NCBI GenBank assembly: GCA_934277845.1
Contig: CAKQVV010000121.1
Span: 1-5,347, forward strand
Origin: an uncultured Clostridia bacterium
Lineage (GTDB): Bacteria > Bacillota > Clostridia > Christensenellales > Pumilibacteraceae
Direction: 5' to 3'
Length of the DNA stretch: 5,347 nt
The notes beneath the pieces are model-generated. The model saw only the letters and a list, made by a program, of their open reading frames with translations, was not told where the DNA came from and searched no databases. The position numbers and the translations under genes were made by a program. Of this stretch, positions 1 to 5,347 are shown piece after piece. Numbering within the stretch: the stretch's first letter is position 1; every line of letters begins with the position of its first letter.

Positions 1-518
1 GTTTTTGCCCAGACGCTGATCTTATAATAAGAGTTGGGCGAGAGGGTAAAACTGTCGGAGGTATAGCCGAAAGCGGTAGCCGTCTTGTTCGCGTTGATCA
101 GAAGAACGTTGCGGTTTGTGCCCTCGAAGTAATCGGGTTGCGAAGCGTCTTTTCCGTGACCGAACGGCGAATCGGGTTTGGTGTTTTTATACTCGTCGTA
201 TTCGTTGAGTTTATAATTATCCTTATTAGAATCGTTATACTCGTCGAGTTTCAGCACGCCGCTTTTTACCGCGGAGCCGGTATTGTTGAAAATGCTCGCG
301 CCCGTCCAGTTGTTGGGGGCGGGAATTTCGCCCGAACCGACGTCGCCGAACTGCGAGTTGGAAATCGATACGGCTTTCGTCCAGCCTTCGTAATCTTCCG
401 TTTCCGCGCCGGCAGGGCTGATACGGGTGACTGCACCCGCTACCCAGAACAGGCAGACGGCAAGTACGACGGCAACGATAACCGTGACGCGTTTTCTGAA
501 TGTGGATAACTGTTTCAT
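1..518 (-). CDS. Secreted protein, N-terminal part, probable carbohydrate-binding-like domain (runs off the left edge)
   Basis: The gene reads leftwards from an ATG at 518-516 and stays open to the window edge, giving 172 complete codons. Seen: a basic N-terminus (MKQLSTFRKR), a hydrophobic stretch at residues 11-30, and an AGA cleavage-type site at 36-38 followed by an acidic mature start (ETEDYEGW), so it is very probably exported by Sec. The mature part is rich in Asn, Asp, Tyr, Ser and Thr. The segment at about 138-173 (NVLLINANKTATAF, then SFTLSPNSYYKISVWAKT) resembles the strand pattern of CBM_4_9-type galactose-binding-like beta-sandwiches, in which an aromatic-rich 'YYKISVWAK' strand is typical. 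That domain call is from pattern memory, not a search. A short acidic repeat, KL(D/N)EY, occurs at 90-94 and 103-107. The Shine-Dalgarno is AAAGGTG at 531-525, six bases from the ATG. Function is unknown; a surface or polysaccharide-binding role is an inference. It is transcribed divergently from the downstream genes. Confidence 0.85.
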   Translation of the reverse strand, partial: MKQLSTFRKRVTVIVAVVLAVCLFWVAGAVTRISPAGAETEDYEGWTKAVSISNSQFGDVGSGEIPAPNNWTGASIFNNTGSAVKSGVLKLDEYNDSNKDNYKLNEYDEYKNTKPDSPFGHGKDASQPDYFEGTNRNVLLINANKTATAFGYTSDSFTLSPNSYYKISVWAK

Positions 519-623
519 TGTTTGCACCTTTTTAGTTATTTTCGCGTATGAATGTCCGTGACTTCGATTCGCGCCGAACGGATGAAGCCGCAACACGCGA
601 GTGTATAGTCATAGCATTGTATA

Positions 624-652
624 ATTATATAATAACGCGCGATTTTTGGCAA
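624..652 (-). promoter_or_regulatory. Sigma70/SigA-type promoter of the secreted-protein gene
   Basis: On the minus strand, TTGCCA (652-647) and a perfect TATAAT (629-624) are separated by exactly 17 bp. This predicts transcription starting near 617 and a leader of about 100 nt before the ATG at 518. The two hexamers match the consensus at 4/6 and 6/6. No strong structure was recognised in the leader. The same AT-rich patch also contains TATAAT on the plus strand (620-625), but no -35 lies at a proper distance for that orientation. Confidence 0.7.
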
Positions 653-740
653 TCGTTTTAAGCGGTCTTGACGAAAAAATTCCCGATTTTCACGAAAACT
701 TAACACCGCAACGCTTTCTTTATTTAGTCCGCGGTACTAT

Positions 741-761
741 TTTGCGTAAATAATGCGCAAA
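741..761. repeat. Imperfect dyad, possible operator
   Basis: TTTGCG (741-746) and its exact complement CGCAAA (756-761) flank a 9-bp AT-rich spacer. The size and the AT-rich centre suit a dimeric regulator site, and it lies 87-107 bp upstream of the transporter start. Six-base arms can occur by chance, and the sequence was not recognised as the site of a known regulator. Confidence 0.25.
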
Positions 762-847
762 CTATGAGCATGAAAACGATTTGCGGCGCAGTGACGCGGC
801 GCGAATGGTTTTTGCGCCTATATATATTATAATAAGGAATAGAACGA

Positions 848-1219
848 ATGAAAAAATTTCTCAAAAACGCGGCGGTCGCGTTCCTCAGCGCGGCAGTAGG
901 ATTCGTAAACGGTTTTTTCGGCGGAGGCGGAGGAATGTTGCTCGTGCCGCTGCTCGAAAAGGTGCTGAAATGTCCGGTCAAGAAATCTCACGCAACGGCA
1001 CTCGCGGTAATACTTCCCGTGAGTACCGCGGGAGCGATAACATATATTTTAAGCGGATTTTTCGAGTGGATGCCGGTGCTCGGCGCGGCAGGCGGGTGCA
1101 TAACGGGCGGAATCGCGGGCGCGCTGCTTCTGAAAAAACTCCCGTCGAATATCGTTGCTTTCGTTTTCGCGCTGATGATGATAGGAGTCGGCGTGAAACT
1201 CACGTTTTTCAGAGGGTAG
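848..1219 (+). CDS. TauE/SafE (TSUP) family transporter, N-terminal-half protein
   Basis: This 123-residue integral membrane protein matches one repeat of the TauE/SafE family (TSUP), whose usual members are about 250 residues made of two homologous halves and export sulfite, sulfonates or related organic anions. Seen: a hydrophobic segment at 7-25, the glycine-rich motif NGFFGGGGGMLLVPLL (21-36) typical of each half, SHATALAVILPVS (47-59), and further hydrophobic segments at about 76-96 and 101-121. The protein ends with FFRG, without a soluble tail. The ATG at 848 has AAGGA nine bases upstream. The stop is TAG. The second half follows in the same frame after only one codon, so the two very likely form a heterodimer or heteromultimer in the cytoplasmic membrane. 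No sulfur-metabolism gene lies nearby, so the substrate is open. Confidence 0.85.
   Translation: MKKFLKNAAVAFLSAAVGFVNGFFGGGGGMLLVPLLEKVLKCPVKKSHATALAVILPVSTAGAITYILSGFFEWMPVLGAAGGCITGGIAGALLLKKLPSNIVAFVFALMMIGVGVKLTFFRG
1212..1216 (+). promoter_or_regulatory. Ribosome binding site for the second TSUP gene
   Basis: GAGGG lies inside the last codons of the upstream gene and ends six bases before the ATG at 1223. It supports independent initiation of the second half, rather than dependence on readthrough of the intervening TAG (1217-1219). Confidence 0.6.
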
Positions 1220-1222
1220 TCT

Positions 1223-1678
1223 ATGCTTGTAAAAATTCTGATTTTTATCGCGATCGGCGCGGCGGGCGGTCTTATCGGCGGCATGGGGATGGGCGGAGGC
1301 ACGCTGCTTATTCCGCTTCTCACGTTGTTCACCGGCACCGATCAGCACTTGGCGCAAGCGGTCAATCTCATCGCGTTTATACCGATGTCGCTTGTGGCGC
1401 TGGTTATCCACATCAAAAACAAACTAGTCGAGTTCCGACATGTTCCGATTACGGCAATACCCGCGGTCACCGCCAGCGTAGGCGCGTCGTTGTTGTCGAA
1501 AATCGTCGACGGAAAAAGTCTTTCCGTGTACTTCGGCATCTTTCTTATGATTCTCGGCGTTTATCAACTTGTTTGCGCGGTGGTCGCGTTTATTAAAAAA
1601 CAAAAAGAGAAGAAAGAATCAATCGCAACATACACGGCGGATAAGAAATTCGTCGATGAAGTAAGTCCGGAAGAATAA
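1223..1678 (+). CDS. TauE/SafE (TSUP) family transporter, C-terminal-half protein
   Basis: This 151-residue membrane protein is homologous to the second half of TauE/SafE transporters and is the partner of the gene just upstream. Seen: hydrophobic segment 3-21, the glycine-rich motif GGMGMGGGTLLIPLL (19-33), which parallels GGGGGMLLVPLL in the first half, then QAVNLIAFIPMSLVALVIH (45-63) and hydrophobic stretches at about 75-94 and 101-124. It ends in a charged tail from 125 onward (KKQKEKKES..., ending in SPEE), presumably cytoplasmic. The start at 1223 is two codons after the TAG of the first gene and in the same frame; a Shine-Dalgarno sits six bases upstream. Together the two halves have the length of a standard full transporter plus a tail. 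It stops with TAA at 1676-1678. No clear intrinsic terminator follows, only weak inverted repeats without a T run. Confidence 0.85.
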   Translation: MLVKILIFIAIGAAGGLIGGMGMGGGTLLIPLLTLFTGTDQHLAQAVNLIAFIPMSLVALVIHIKNKLVEFRHVPITAIPAVTASVGASLLSKIVDGKSLSVYFGIFLMILGVYQLVCAVVAFIKKQKEKKESIATYTADKKFVDEVSPEE

Positions 1679-1757
1679 GCATCACGTACAATCGTCAAAA
1701 ATCGCACCGCCAACAATCCGTTGTACCGATTTCTGCGAAATTATCAGGCGTTTTCGT

Positions 1758-1786
1758 TTTACTTTTTCGGTATATTATGGTAAAAT
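1758..1786 (+). promoter_or_regulatory. Candidate promoter of the rnf operon (extended -10)
   Basis: TTTACT (1758-1763) and TAAAAT (1781-1786) are 17 bp apart, and TGG at 1778-1780 gives the extended -10 element TGN directly before the -10 hexamer. Both hexamers match the sigma70 consensus reasonably (TTGACA, TATAAT). Transcription would begin near 1793, leaving a leader of about 93 nt before rnfC. It lies about 80 bp past the end of the transporter pair, so the rnf genes are probably a separate transcription unit. Confidence 0.55.
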
Positions 1787-1798
1787 CGTTCATATCAG

Positions 1799-1856
1799 CC
1801 GGACGCAATTCCGGAATAAGACGAGCAGGGGAAACCCGTTTCGCTTTTTCCGGAAA
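1799..1856 (+). repeat. Paired TTCCGGAA palindromes in the rnfC leader
   Basis: The perfect 8-bp palindrome TTCCGGAA occurs at 1809-1816 and again at 1848-1855, centres 39 bp apart. The first extends to the 10-bp palindrome ATTCCGGAAT (1808-1817) and the second to TTTCCGGAAA (1847-1856). CCGGA at 1799-1803 can also pair with TCCGG at 1810-1814 around a six-base loop. Between the palindromes lies GAAAC-CC-GTTTC (1831-1842). In RNA the two palindromes could pair into an 8-bp stem; in DNA they could be paired binding sites. The distal copy ends 16 bases before the rnfC ribosome site. It matches no riboswitch or operator that was recognised. Confidence 0.45.
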
Positions 1857-1871
1857 GAGTCAATGGTTTAT

Positions 1872-1876
1872 GGAGG
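1872..1876 (+). promoter_or_regulatory. Ribosome binding site fixing the TTG start of rnfC
   Basis: GGAGG ends nine bases before TTG at 1886. The nearby ATG at 1870 overlaps this site and is out of frame. The next in-frame ATG lies 13 codons inside the conserved RnfC N-terminus, so TTG is the supported start. Confidence 0.7.
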
Positions 1877-1885
1877 ATTGGATTT

Positions 1886-3196
1886 TTGCAGTATCGTTTC
1901 AAGGGCGGAGTGCACCCCGACGGAATGAAAGGACTGACGGCGAACGAGAGCGTTACGGTCATGCCCGCTCCCGCCACGCTGTACGTCCCGCTGTCTCAAC
2001 ACATCGGCAAATCCGCCGTCGCGGTGGTTTCGCCCGGGCAACGCGTAAAAGCCGGCGAACTTATCGGACAAGCGGACGGCGCGATCAGCAGCAATGTGTA
2101 TTCGCCGGTATCAGGCACCGTTAAAAGCATCGAAAAACGTCCGACGCCGACGGGAAAAGCCGAACATATCGTCATCGAAAACGACGGTCTTTACGAAGAA
2201 ACGCGGCTGGATCCGCTCGTCGATCCCACGCCGCAACAAATTACCGACAGAATTACGCTCGCGGGCATAGTAGGTTTGGGCGGCGCGGGTTTTCCCACCG
2301 GCGTCAAACTGAAAAGTCCCGTGCCCGTAGATACGCTTATTATAAACGGCGCGGAATGCGAGCCGTACATAACCTGCGATACGCGCATCATGATCGAGTA
2401 CGCCCGCGAATTTGTTTCGGGGGCGAGAATGTTGGCGCAATCGCTCGGACTCGACAAAGCGTATATCGGCATCGAGGACAACAAAACCGAGGCGATTGCC
2501 GCAATTAATAATTATATCGCGGGGAGCGGATCGGACGATATTATCGTCACCGTGCTTCCGACGAAATACCCGCAAGGCGCGGAAAAGCAACTCGTCTACG
2601 GCGTTACCGGCAGAAAGATCCCGACCGGCGCGCTTCCGAGCGCGGTAGGAGTGGTGGTAGCCAACGTGCACACCGCCTTTTCGACGTACTTTGCCGTGAC
2701 CGAGGGCATACCTCTTTATAAAAGAATAATGACCGTAACCGGAGGCGGTATCACGAATCCCCGCAACCTTTGGGTAAGCACCGGCACTCTTTACAACGAC
2801 GTGATCGAGTATTGCGGCGGCTTGAAAGAGGGCGCACGGGTGGTCAAAATGATCAACGGCGGTCCCATGATGGGCACGGCGGTATCCGGCGGCACGATCG
2901 CCTGCACCAAGACCACCGGTTGTTTGCTGCTTATGACCGACGAAGAAGCGTTCACCGGCAAGCCTTCGCCCTGCATCAACTGCGGAAGATGCGCGCGCGT
3001 TTGCCCCATGCGCCTTATGCCCATGTATATCGATCTTTACACCCGCGCCGGCGACGTCGACACGGCGGTCAGATACGGACTGAACAACTGCATCGAGTGC
3101 GGCTCGTGTACGTTCATCTGCCCGGCAAAGCGTACTCTCGTCCAGTCGTTCAGACTCGCTAAAAAACAATTGAAAGGGAGGAAAAATAATGGCTGA
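1886..3196 (+). CDS. rnfC: Ion-translocating ferredoxin:NAD+ oxidoreductase subunit C
   Basis: RnfC is the cytoplasmic NADH-binding, iron-sulfur subunit of the Rnf complex and exchanges electrons with NAD+. At 436 residues it has the size of clostridial RnfC, without the long C-terminal extension of proteobacterial ones. Seen in order: the N-terminal signature FKGGVHPDGMKG (5-16); a barrel-sandwich hybrid region ending in SPVSGTVKSI (73-82); GLGGAGFPTG (130-139) and NGAECEPYITCD (154-165) of the NADH/FMN fold; KYPQGAEKQLVYGVTGRKIP (227-246); NVHTAFS (260-266); and two [4Fe-4S] motifs, C363-x2-C366-x2-C369-x3-C373-P and C402-x2-C405-x2-C408-x3-C412-P. All eight cysteines are present. The start is TTG; an ATG 13 codons downstream would remove the conserved N-terminal motif. 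The TGA stop overlaps the rnfD start by eight bases. It opens the operon C-D-G-E. Confidence 0.96.
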   Translation: MQYRFKGGVHPDGMKGLTANESVTVMPAPATLYVPLSQHIGKSAVAVVSPGQRVKAGELIGQADGAISSNVYSPVSGTVKSIEKRPTPTGKAEHIVIENDGLYEETRLDPLVDPTPQQITDRITLAGIVGLGGAGFPTGVKLKSPVPVDTLIINGAECEPYITCDTRIMIEYAREFVSGARMLAQSLGLDKAYIGIEDNKTEAIAAINNYIAGSGSDDIIVTVLPTKYPQGAEKQLVYGVTGRKIPTGALPSAVGVVVANVHTAFSTYFAVTEGIPLYKRIMTVTGGGITNPRNLWVSTGTLYNDVIEYCGGLKEGARVVKMINGGPMMGTAVSGGTIACTKTTGCLLLMTDEEAFTGKPSPCINCGRCARVCPMRLMPMYIDLYTRAGDVDTAVRYGLNNCIECGSCTFICPAKRTLVQSFRLAKKQLKGRKNNG

Positions 3197-4277
3197 CTAC
3201 GTTGTTTCCGCTTCTCCTCAGATAACGTCGAAGGGTAATTCCACGCGCGGAATCATGACGGACGTGCTTATTGCGCTCGTTCCGTCGGTAATCGCCGCCG
3301 CGTTCTTCTTCGGTTATCACGTCATCATAAATATAATCGTGTGCGCTGTGTCTTGCTGGGGCTTCGAACTTTTATACGATCTTGCGACAAAAAAGGCGTG
3401 GAACAAAGACGGCTTACGCAATTCGTCGGTGTGGAACTTCTCGTGCTTCGTCACGGCGGTGCTCCTCGCGCTCAATATTCCCGCAACGCTGAACGTTTGG
3501 GGAATGAATGTCGTGTCCGCATCGGGCAGAGCACTGTTCAGTTTCGACACCGTGCTGGTGTGCATGCTCGGTTCGCTTGTCGCGATCGTGCTCGTAAAGG
3601 AACTTTTCGGCGGTATCGGCAGAAACTTCGCCAACCCCGCGCTCACCGCGCGTGTGTTTTTGTTCCTTACTTTCGCCGCAAAATTCGTGGCGTCCGACAC
3701 GATCGGCATAGGATTTCAGGCGTCCACCGGCGCAACGTGGCTGGGCGGAGACAAGACCGCAACGCCGGGCGTGCTTTACAATCTGTTCACAGGCAACGTC
3801 GGATCGGCGGCGGTGGGCGAGACCTGCGTCGTCGCGATACTTCTCGGTTACGTTTATCTGTCGTTAAGAGGCACTATCGACTTCCGCGTACCGCTTATGA
3901 TAATAGGCTGGGCGGCGTTGTTCGCACTATTATTCGACGGCGTGGCGAAACAAAACCTTACCGGCTCCGCGCTTTTTTATAATATGCTGGCGCACGTTAT
4001 GTCAGGAGGGCTTCTGTTCGGCGCGGTATTTATGGCGACCGACTACGCGACCTCGCCGAATACATTTGCCGGCAACTGCGTGTTCGCTTTCGGAATCGCG
4101 CTGTTTACGGTGCTGATCCGCACGTTTGCGGCTTATCCCGAGGGCGTGAGTTTCGCCGTCCTCATCATGAACTGTGTGACGCCGCTCATCGACAGGTTTA
4201 TCTATCCGCGCCCGTTCGGCTACGTCAGACCGAAGAAAGAAAAGAAAGCAAAACCCGAAAAGGAGGCGGCGAAATAA
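3189..4277 (+). CDS. rnfD: Ion-translocating ferredoxin:NAD+ oxidoreductase subunit D
   Basis: RnfD is the polytopic membrane subunit homologous to NqrB, carries a covalently bound FMN and is thought to take part in ion transport. Seen: an N-terminus typical of the family (SASPQITSKGNSTRGIMTDV), many hydrophobic segments, ELFGGIGRNFANPALTARVF (138-157), the flavin-attachment motif STGAT with Thr183, and FMATDYATSP (281-290). It ends in a basic tail after YPRPFGYVRP (339-348). The length of 362 residues is a little above usual. An apparent extra loop of roughly 19 residues lies at about 102-121, between NIPAT and MLGSLVAIVLVKELFGG, where other RnfD/NqrB proteins have a short turn. ATG 3189 is seven bases after AAAGGGAGG (3173-3181), and the start lies within the end of rnfC, suggesting coupled translation. 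Confidence 0.95.
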   Translation: MADYVVSASPQITSKGNSTRGIMTDVLIALVPSVIAAAFFFGYHVIINIIVCAVSCWGFELLYDLATKKAWNKDGLRNSSVWNFSCFVTAVLLALNIPATLNVWGMNVVSASGRALFSFDTVLVCMLGSLVAIVLVKELFGGIGRNFANPALTARVFLFLTFAAKFVASDTIGIGFQASTGATWLGGDKTATPGVLYNLFTGNVGSAAVGETCVVAILLGYVYLSLRGTIDFRVPLMIIGWAALFALLFDGVAKQNLTGSALFYNMLAHVMSGGLLFGAVFMATDYATSPNTFAGNCVFAFGIALFTVLIRTFAAYPEGVSFAVLIMNCVTPLIDRFIYPRPFGYVRPKKEKKAKPEKEAAK

Positions 4278-4278
4278 T

Positions 4279-4917
4279 ATGGCTATGAAGAAAACGACCG
4301 CGGACGCACTGAAGTCCGTAATCGTAATGTTCGTCATCGGCTTTGTTTGCGTCGCGCTTTTAGCCGTCGCCAACGAGTACCTTAAATACGAAGCCGTGCT
4401 CGACGGAAAAATGGCGAAAGAACTTTACGTCGTTTGCCCCACAGGGGAGGCGACCGACGAGAACGCACTCGAATACTTTGAAACCGTGAGCGCGGACGAC
4501 CTTATCAAAAAAGTCAACAAAGCGCATAAAAAAGATACGGTCGCTACCGCCGCCGGCAAAGTCAAAATGGGGCAGGTTATCGCCGTTTACCGCGCGGTTA
4601 AAGGCAAGAACGAAGGCTCGTATATCATTCAGGCGCAGGCGGACTGCTCATACGGCACAGTGATCATGCTCACGTCCTATGACAAAAACGGCAAAATCAT
4701 AAAGACGAAATGCTATTCGCAAACGCAGTCCTACTGGGACGCGAAGATCGCGGGGCAGCATGACGACTTCGGAAATCTTAGCGGAAAGGACGGAATAATC
4801 AACGGTAACGACGTTGCGGTAAACACCGGCGCGACTTATTCGGTAGGCACGGTAGCCGCTGCCGTTACGATCTCGAACTATATGGCGGCTGAACTCACGG
4901 GAGGTGCCACGGCATGA
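4279..4917 (+). CDS. rnfG: Ion-translocating ferredoxin:NAD+ oxidoreductase subunit G, divergent
   Basis: RnfG is a single-pass membrane protein with an extracytoplasmic FMN-binding domain that holds a covalent FMN and relays electrons within Rnf. Seen: 212 residues, an N-terminal membrane anchor at about 12-31, and near the C-terminus TGATYSVGTV (183-192), whose Thr186 corresponds to the flavin-attachment threonine of S/T-GAT motifs. Position between rnfD and rnfE supports the call. It is divergent: where RnfG proteins usually have ETPGLG followed by a charged stretch, this one reads QTQSYW-DAKI (148-157), and the preceding glycine-rich segment is CSYGTVIML (123-131). The start at 4279 is one base after the rnfD stop. 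GGAGG at 4262-4266 is 12 bases away, slightly long; an ATG at 4285 would be farther still. The stop overlaps rnfE in ATGA. Confidence 0.9.
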   Translation: MAMKKTTADALKSVIVMFVIGFVCVALLAVANEYLKYEAVLDGKMAKELYVVCPTGEATDENALEYFETVSADDLIKKVNKAHKKDTVATAAGKVKMGQVIAVYRAVKGKNEGSYIIQAQADCSYGTVIMLTSYDKNGKIIKTKCYSQTQSYWDAKIAGQHDDFGNLSGKDGIINGNDVAVNTGATYSVGTVAAAVTISNYMAAELTGGATA

Positions 4918-5347
4918 CTAACCGCAACGAAATAAAAGAAACTGCGCTCGGCGGTATTCTCAACAACCCGGTATTCGTACTGGTACTCGGCACTTGTCCC
5001 ACGATTGCGAAATCGGATACGATCTCGAACGGCTTGGGACTGGGACTTGCCACCGCGTTCGTGCTGATTTGCAGCAACGTATTCATCTCGCTGCTCAGAA
5101 AACTGATCCCCGACAAGGTCCGTCTTCCGGCCTATATAGTCATCATCGCGACTTTCGTCACTATCGTTCAGTTATTTATCGCGAAGTTTCTGCCGGACCT
5201 GAACGCAAGCATAGGCGCGTTTATTCCGCTGATCGTCGTCAACTGTATAATTCTCGGTCGAGCCGAAGCGTTCGCAAGCAAAAACGGAGTGGCGTTGTCC
5301 GCTCTTGACGGACTGTCGATGGGACTCGGCTTCACGCTGTCGCTCGT
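4914..5347 (+). CDS. rnfE: Ion-translocating ferredoxin:NAD+ oxidoreductase subunit E, N-terminal part (runs off the right edge)
   Basis: RnfE is a small hydrophobic membrane subunit, homologous to NqrD, which together with RnfA is thought to hold an intramembrane [2Fe-2S] cluster. 144 complete codons are visible out of about 200 expected. Seen: the opening ETALGGILNNPVFVLVLGTC (10-28), with Cys28 in the conserved NP-V-LGxCP context; KLIPDKVRLPAYIVIIATFV (63-82); and PLIVVNCIILGRAEAFASKN (105-124) with Cys111. Those two cysteines match the pair used for the cluster in the RnfE/NqrD family. The ATG overlaps the rnfG stop as ATGA, with GGGAGGTG (4899-4906) seven bases upstream. The frame is open to the edge; rnfA and rnfB would be expected next in clostridial order. 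Confidence 0.95.
   Translation, partial: MTNRNEIKETALGGILNNPVFVLVLGTCPTIAKSDTISNGLGLGLATAFVLICSNVFISLLRKLIPDKVRLPAYIVIIATFVTIVQLFIAKFLPDLNASIGAFIPLIVVNCIILGRAEAFASKNGVALSALDGLSMGLGFTLSL

Larger units (their letters stand above)
519..847. other. Divergent intergenic region, no gene seen
   Basis: This 329-bp stretch separates the minus-strand secreted-protein gene from the plus-strand transporter pair. It holds the Shine-Dalgarno (531-525) and promoter (624-652) of the former, a 21-bp dyad at 741-761, and the Shine-Dalgarno AAGGA (834-838) of the first transporter gene. A TATAAT at 828-833 directly abuts that Shine-Dalgarno. A transcript starting from it would begin after the ribosome site, so it is unlikely to be the working promoter, and no convincing plus-strand -35/-10 pair was found. 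A weaker inverted repeat, GGCGCA (785-790) with TGCGCC (813-818), could form a hairpin in the leader. No credible small ORF, RNA gene or intrinsic terminator was seen. Confidence 0.6.

Noticed and set aside
828..833. TATAAT immediately before the first transporter gene as its promoter
   Set aside because: Transcription would start around 840, after the Shine-Dalgarno at 834-838, and no -35 hexamer lies at a suitable distance.
781..1596. Plus-strand open frame of 271 codons overlapping the transporter pair
   Set aside because: The translation is Arg-rich and without domains, while the overlapping frames encode the two recognisable TauE/SafE halves with good ribosome sites.
1686..1732. Possible intrinsic terminator after the transporter pair (GTACAA/TTGTAC and AAATCG/CGATTT inverted repeats)
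   Set aside because: The stems are short and AT-rich with large loops, and no T run follows, so it does not meet the pattern of an intrinsic terminator.
1787..1885. FMN riboswitch or Rex operator in the rnfC leader
   Set aside because: Expected because Rnf is a flavin-containing redox complex, but the leader is too short for an RFN element, none of its conserved blocks are seen, and no TTGTTAA-N4-TTAACAA-like Rex box is present.
2111..3169. Long minus-strand open frame (352 codons) opposite rnfC
   Set aside because: It is antisense to a clearly conserved gene; its translation is rich in Arg, His, Gly and Ala with no recognisable domain, as expected from a GC-rich coding strand read backwards.
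3341..3982. Plus-strand open frame of 213 codons inside rnfD
   Set aside because: It is an out-of-frame, Arg-rich translation of a well-conserved rnfD region, with no start context of its own.

Overview
The window reads like a piece of an anaerobic bacterial chromosome, most probably an uncultured member of the Clostridia. The evidence for this is the Rnf gene order C-D-G-E, a short RnfC without the long alanine-rich tail of proteobacterial homologues, purine-rich Shine-Dalgarno sites before most genes, and a TTG start on rnfC. A Christensenellales-like gut lineage would fit the secreted protein at the left edge, but that is a guess. No rRNA, tRNA, CRISPR array, insertion sequence or phage gene is visible.

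Left part (1-847): the 5' end of a minus-strand gene for a secreted protein runs off the window. It has a clear signal peptide and the start of a probable carbohydrate-binding-like beta-sandwich domain. Its sigma70-type promoter (TTGCCA-17-TATAAT) lies about 100 bp upstream of its start codon. The 329-bp divergent intergenic region also holds a small dyad and the Shine-Dalgarno of the next plus-strand gene, but no further gene.

Middle (848-1678): two half-length TauE/SafE (TSUP) membrane-transporter genes lie in tandem. They are in the same reading frame, separated only by one TAG codon and one further codon. Each half carries its own copy of the family's glycine-rich motif, and the second has its own Shine-Dalgarno. 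The likely product is a two-subunit anion exporter. The substrate cannot be told from the sequence.

Right part (about 1758-5347): a tightly packed operon encodes the Rnf complex, a membrane ferredoxin:NAD+ oxidoreductase that couples electron transfer to Na+ or H+ export. A good promoter with an extended -10 precedes a leader of about 90 nt with two identical 8-bp palindromes, then rnfC, rnfD, rnfG and the first two thirds of rnfE. Junctions are an 8-nt overlap, a 1-nt gap and a 4-nt ATGA overlap, indicating translational coupling. rnfA and rnfB would be expected just beyond the right edge. RnfC carries two [4Fe-4S] motifs and the NADH/FMN signature, RnfD and RnfG carry their covalent-flavin threonines, and RnfE carries its two intramembrane cysteines, so the complex looks functional. 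RnfD has an unusual extra loop, and RnfG lacks a motif normally conserved in its FMN-binding domain.

No wholly new system is evident. The items most worth following up are the in-frame split transporter, the divergent RnfG and the palindromic rnfC leader.
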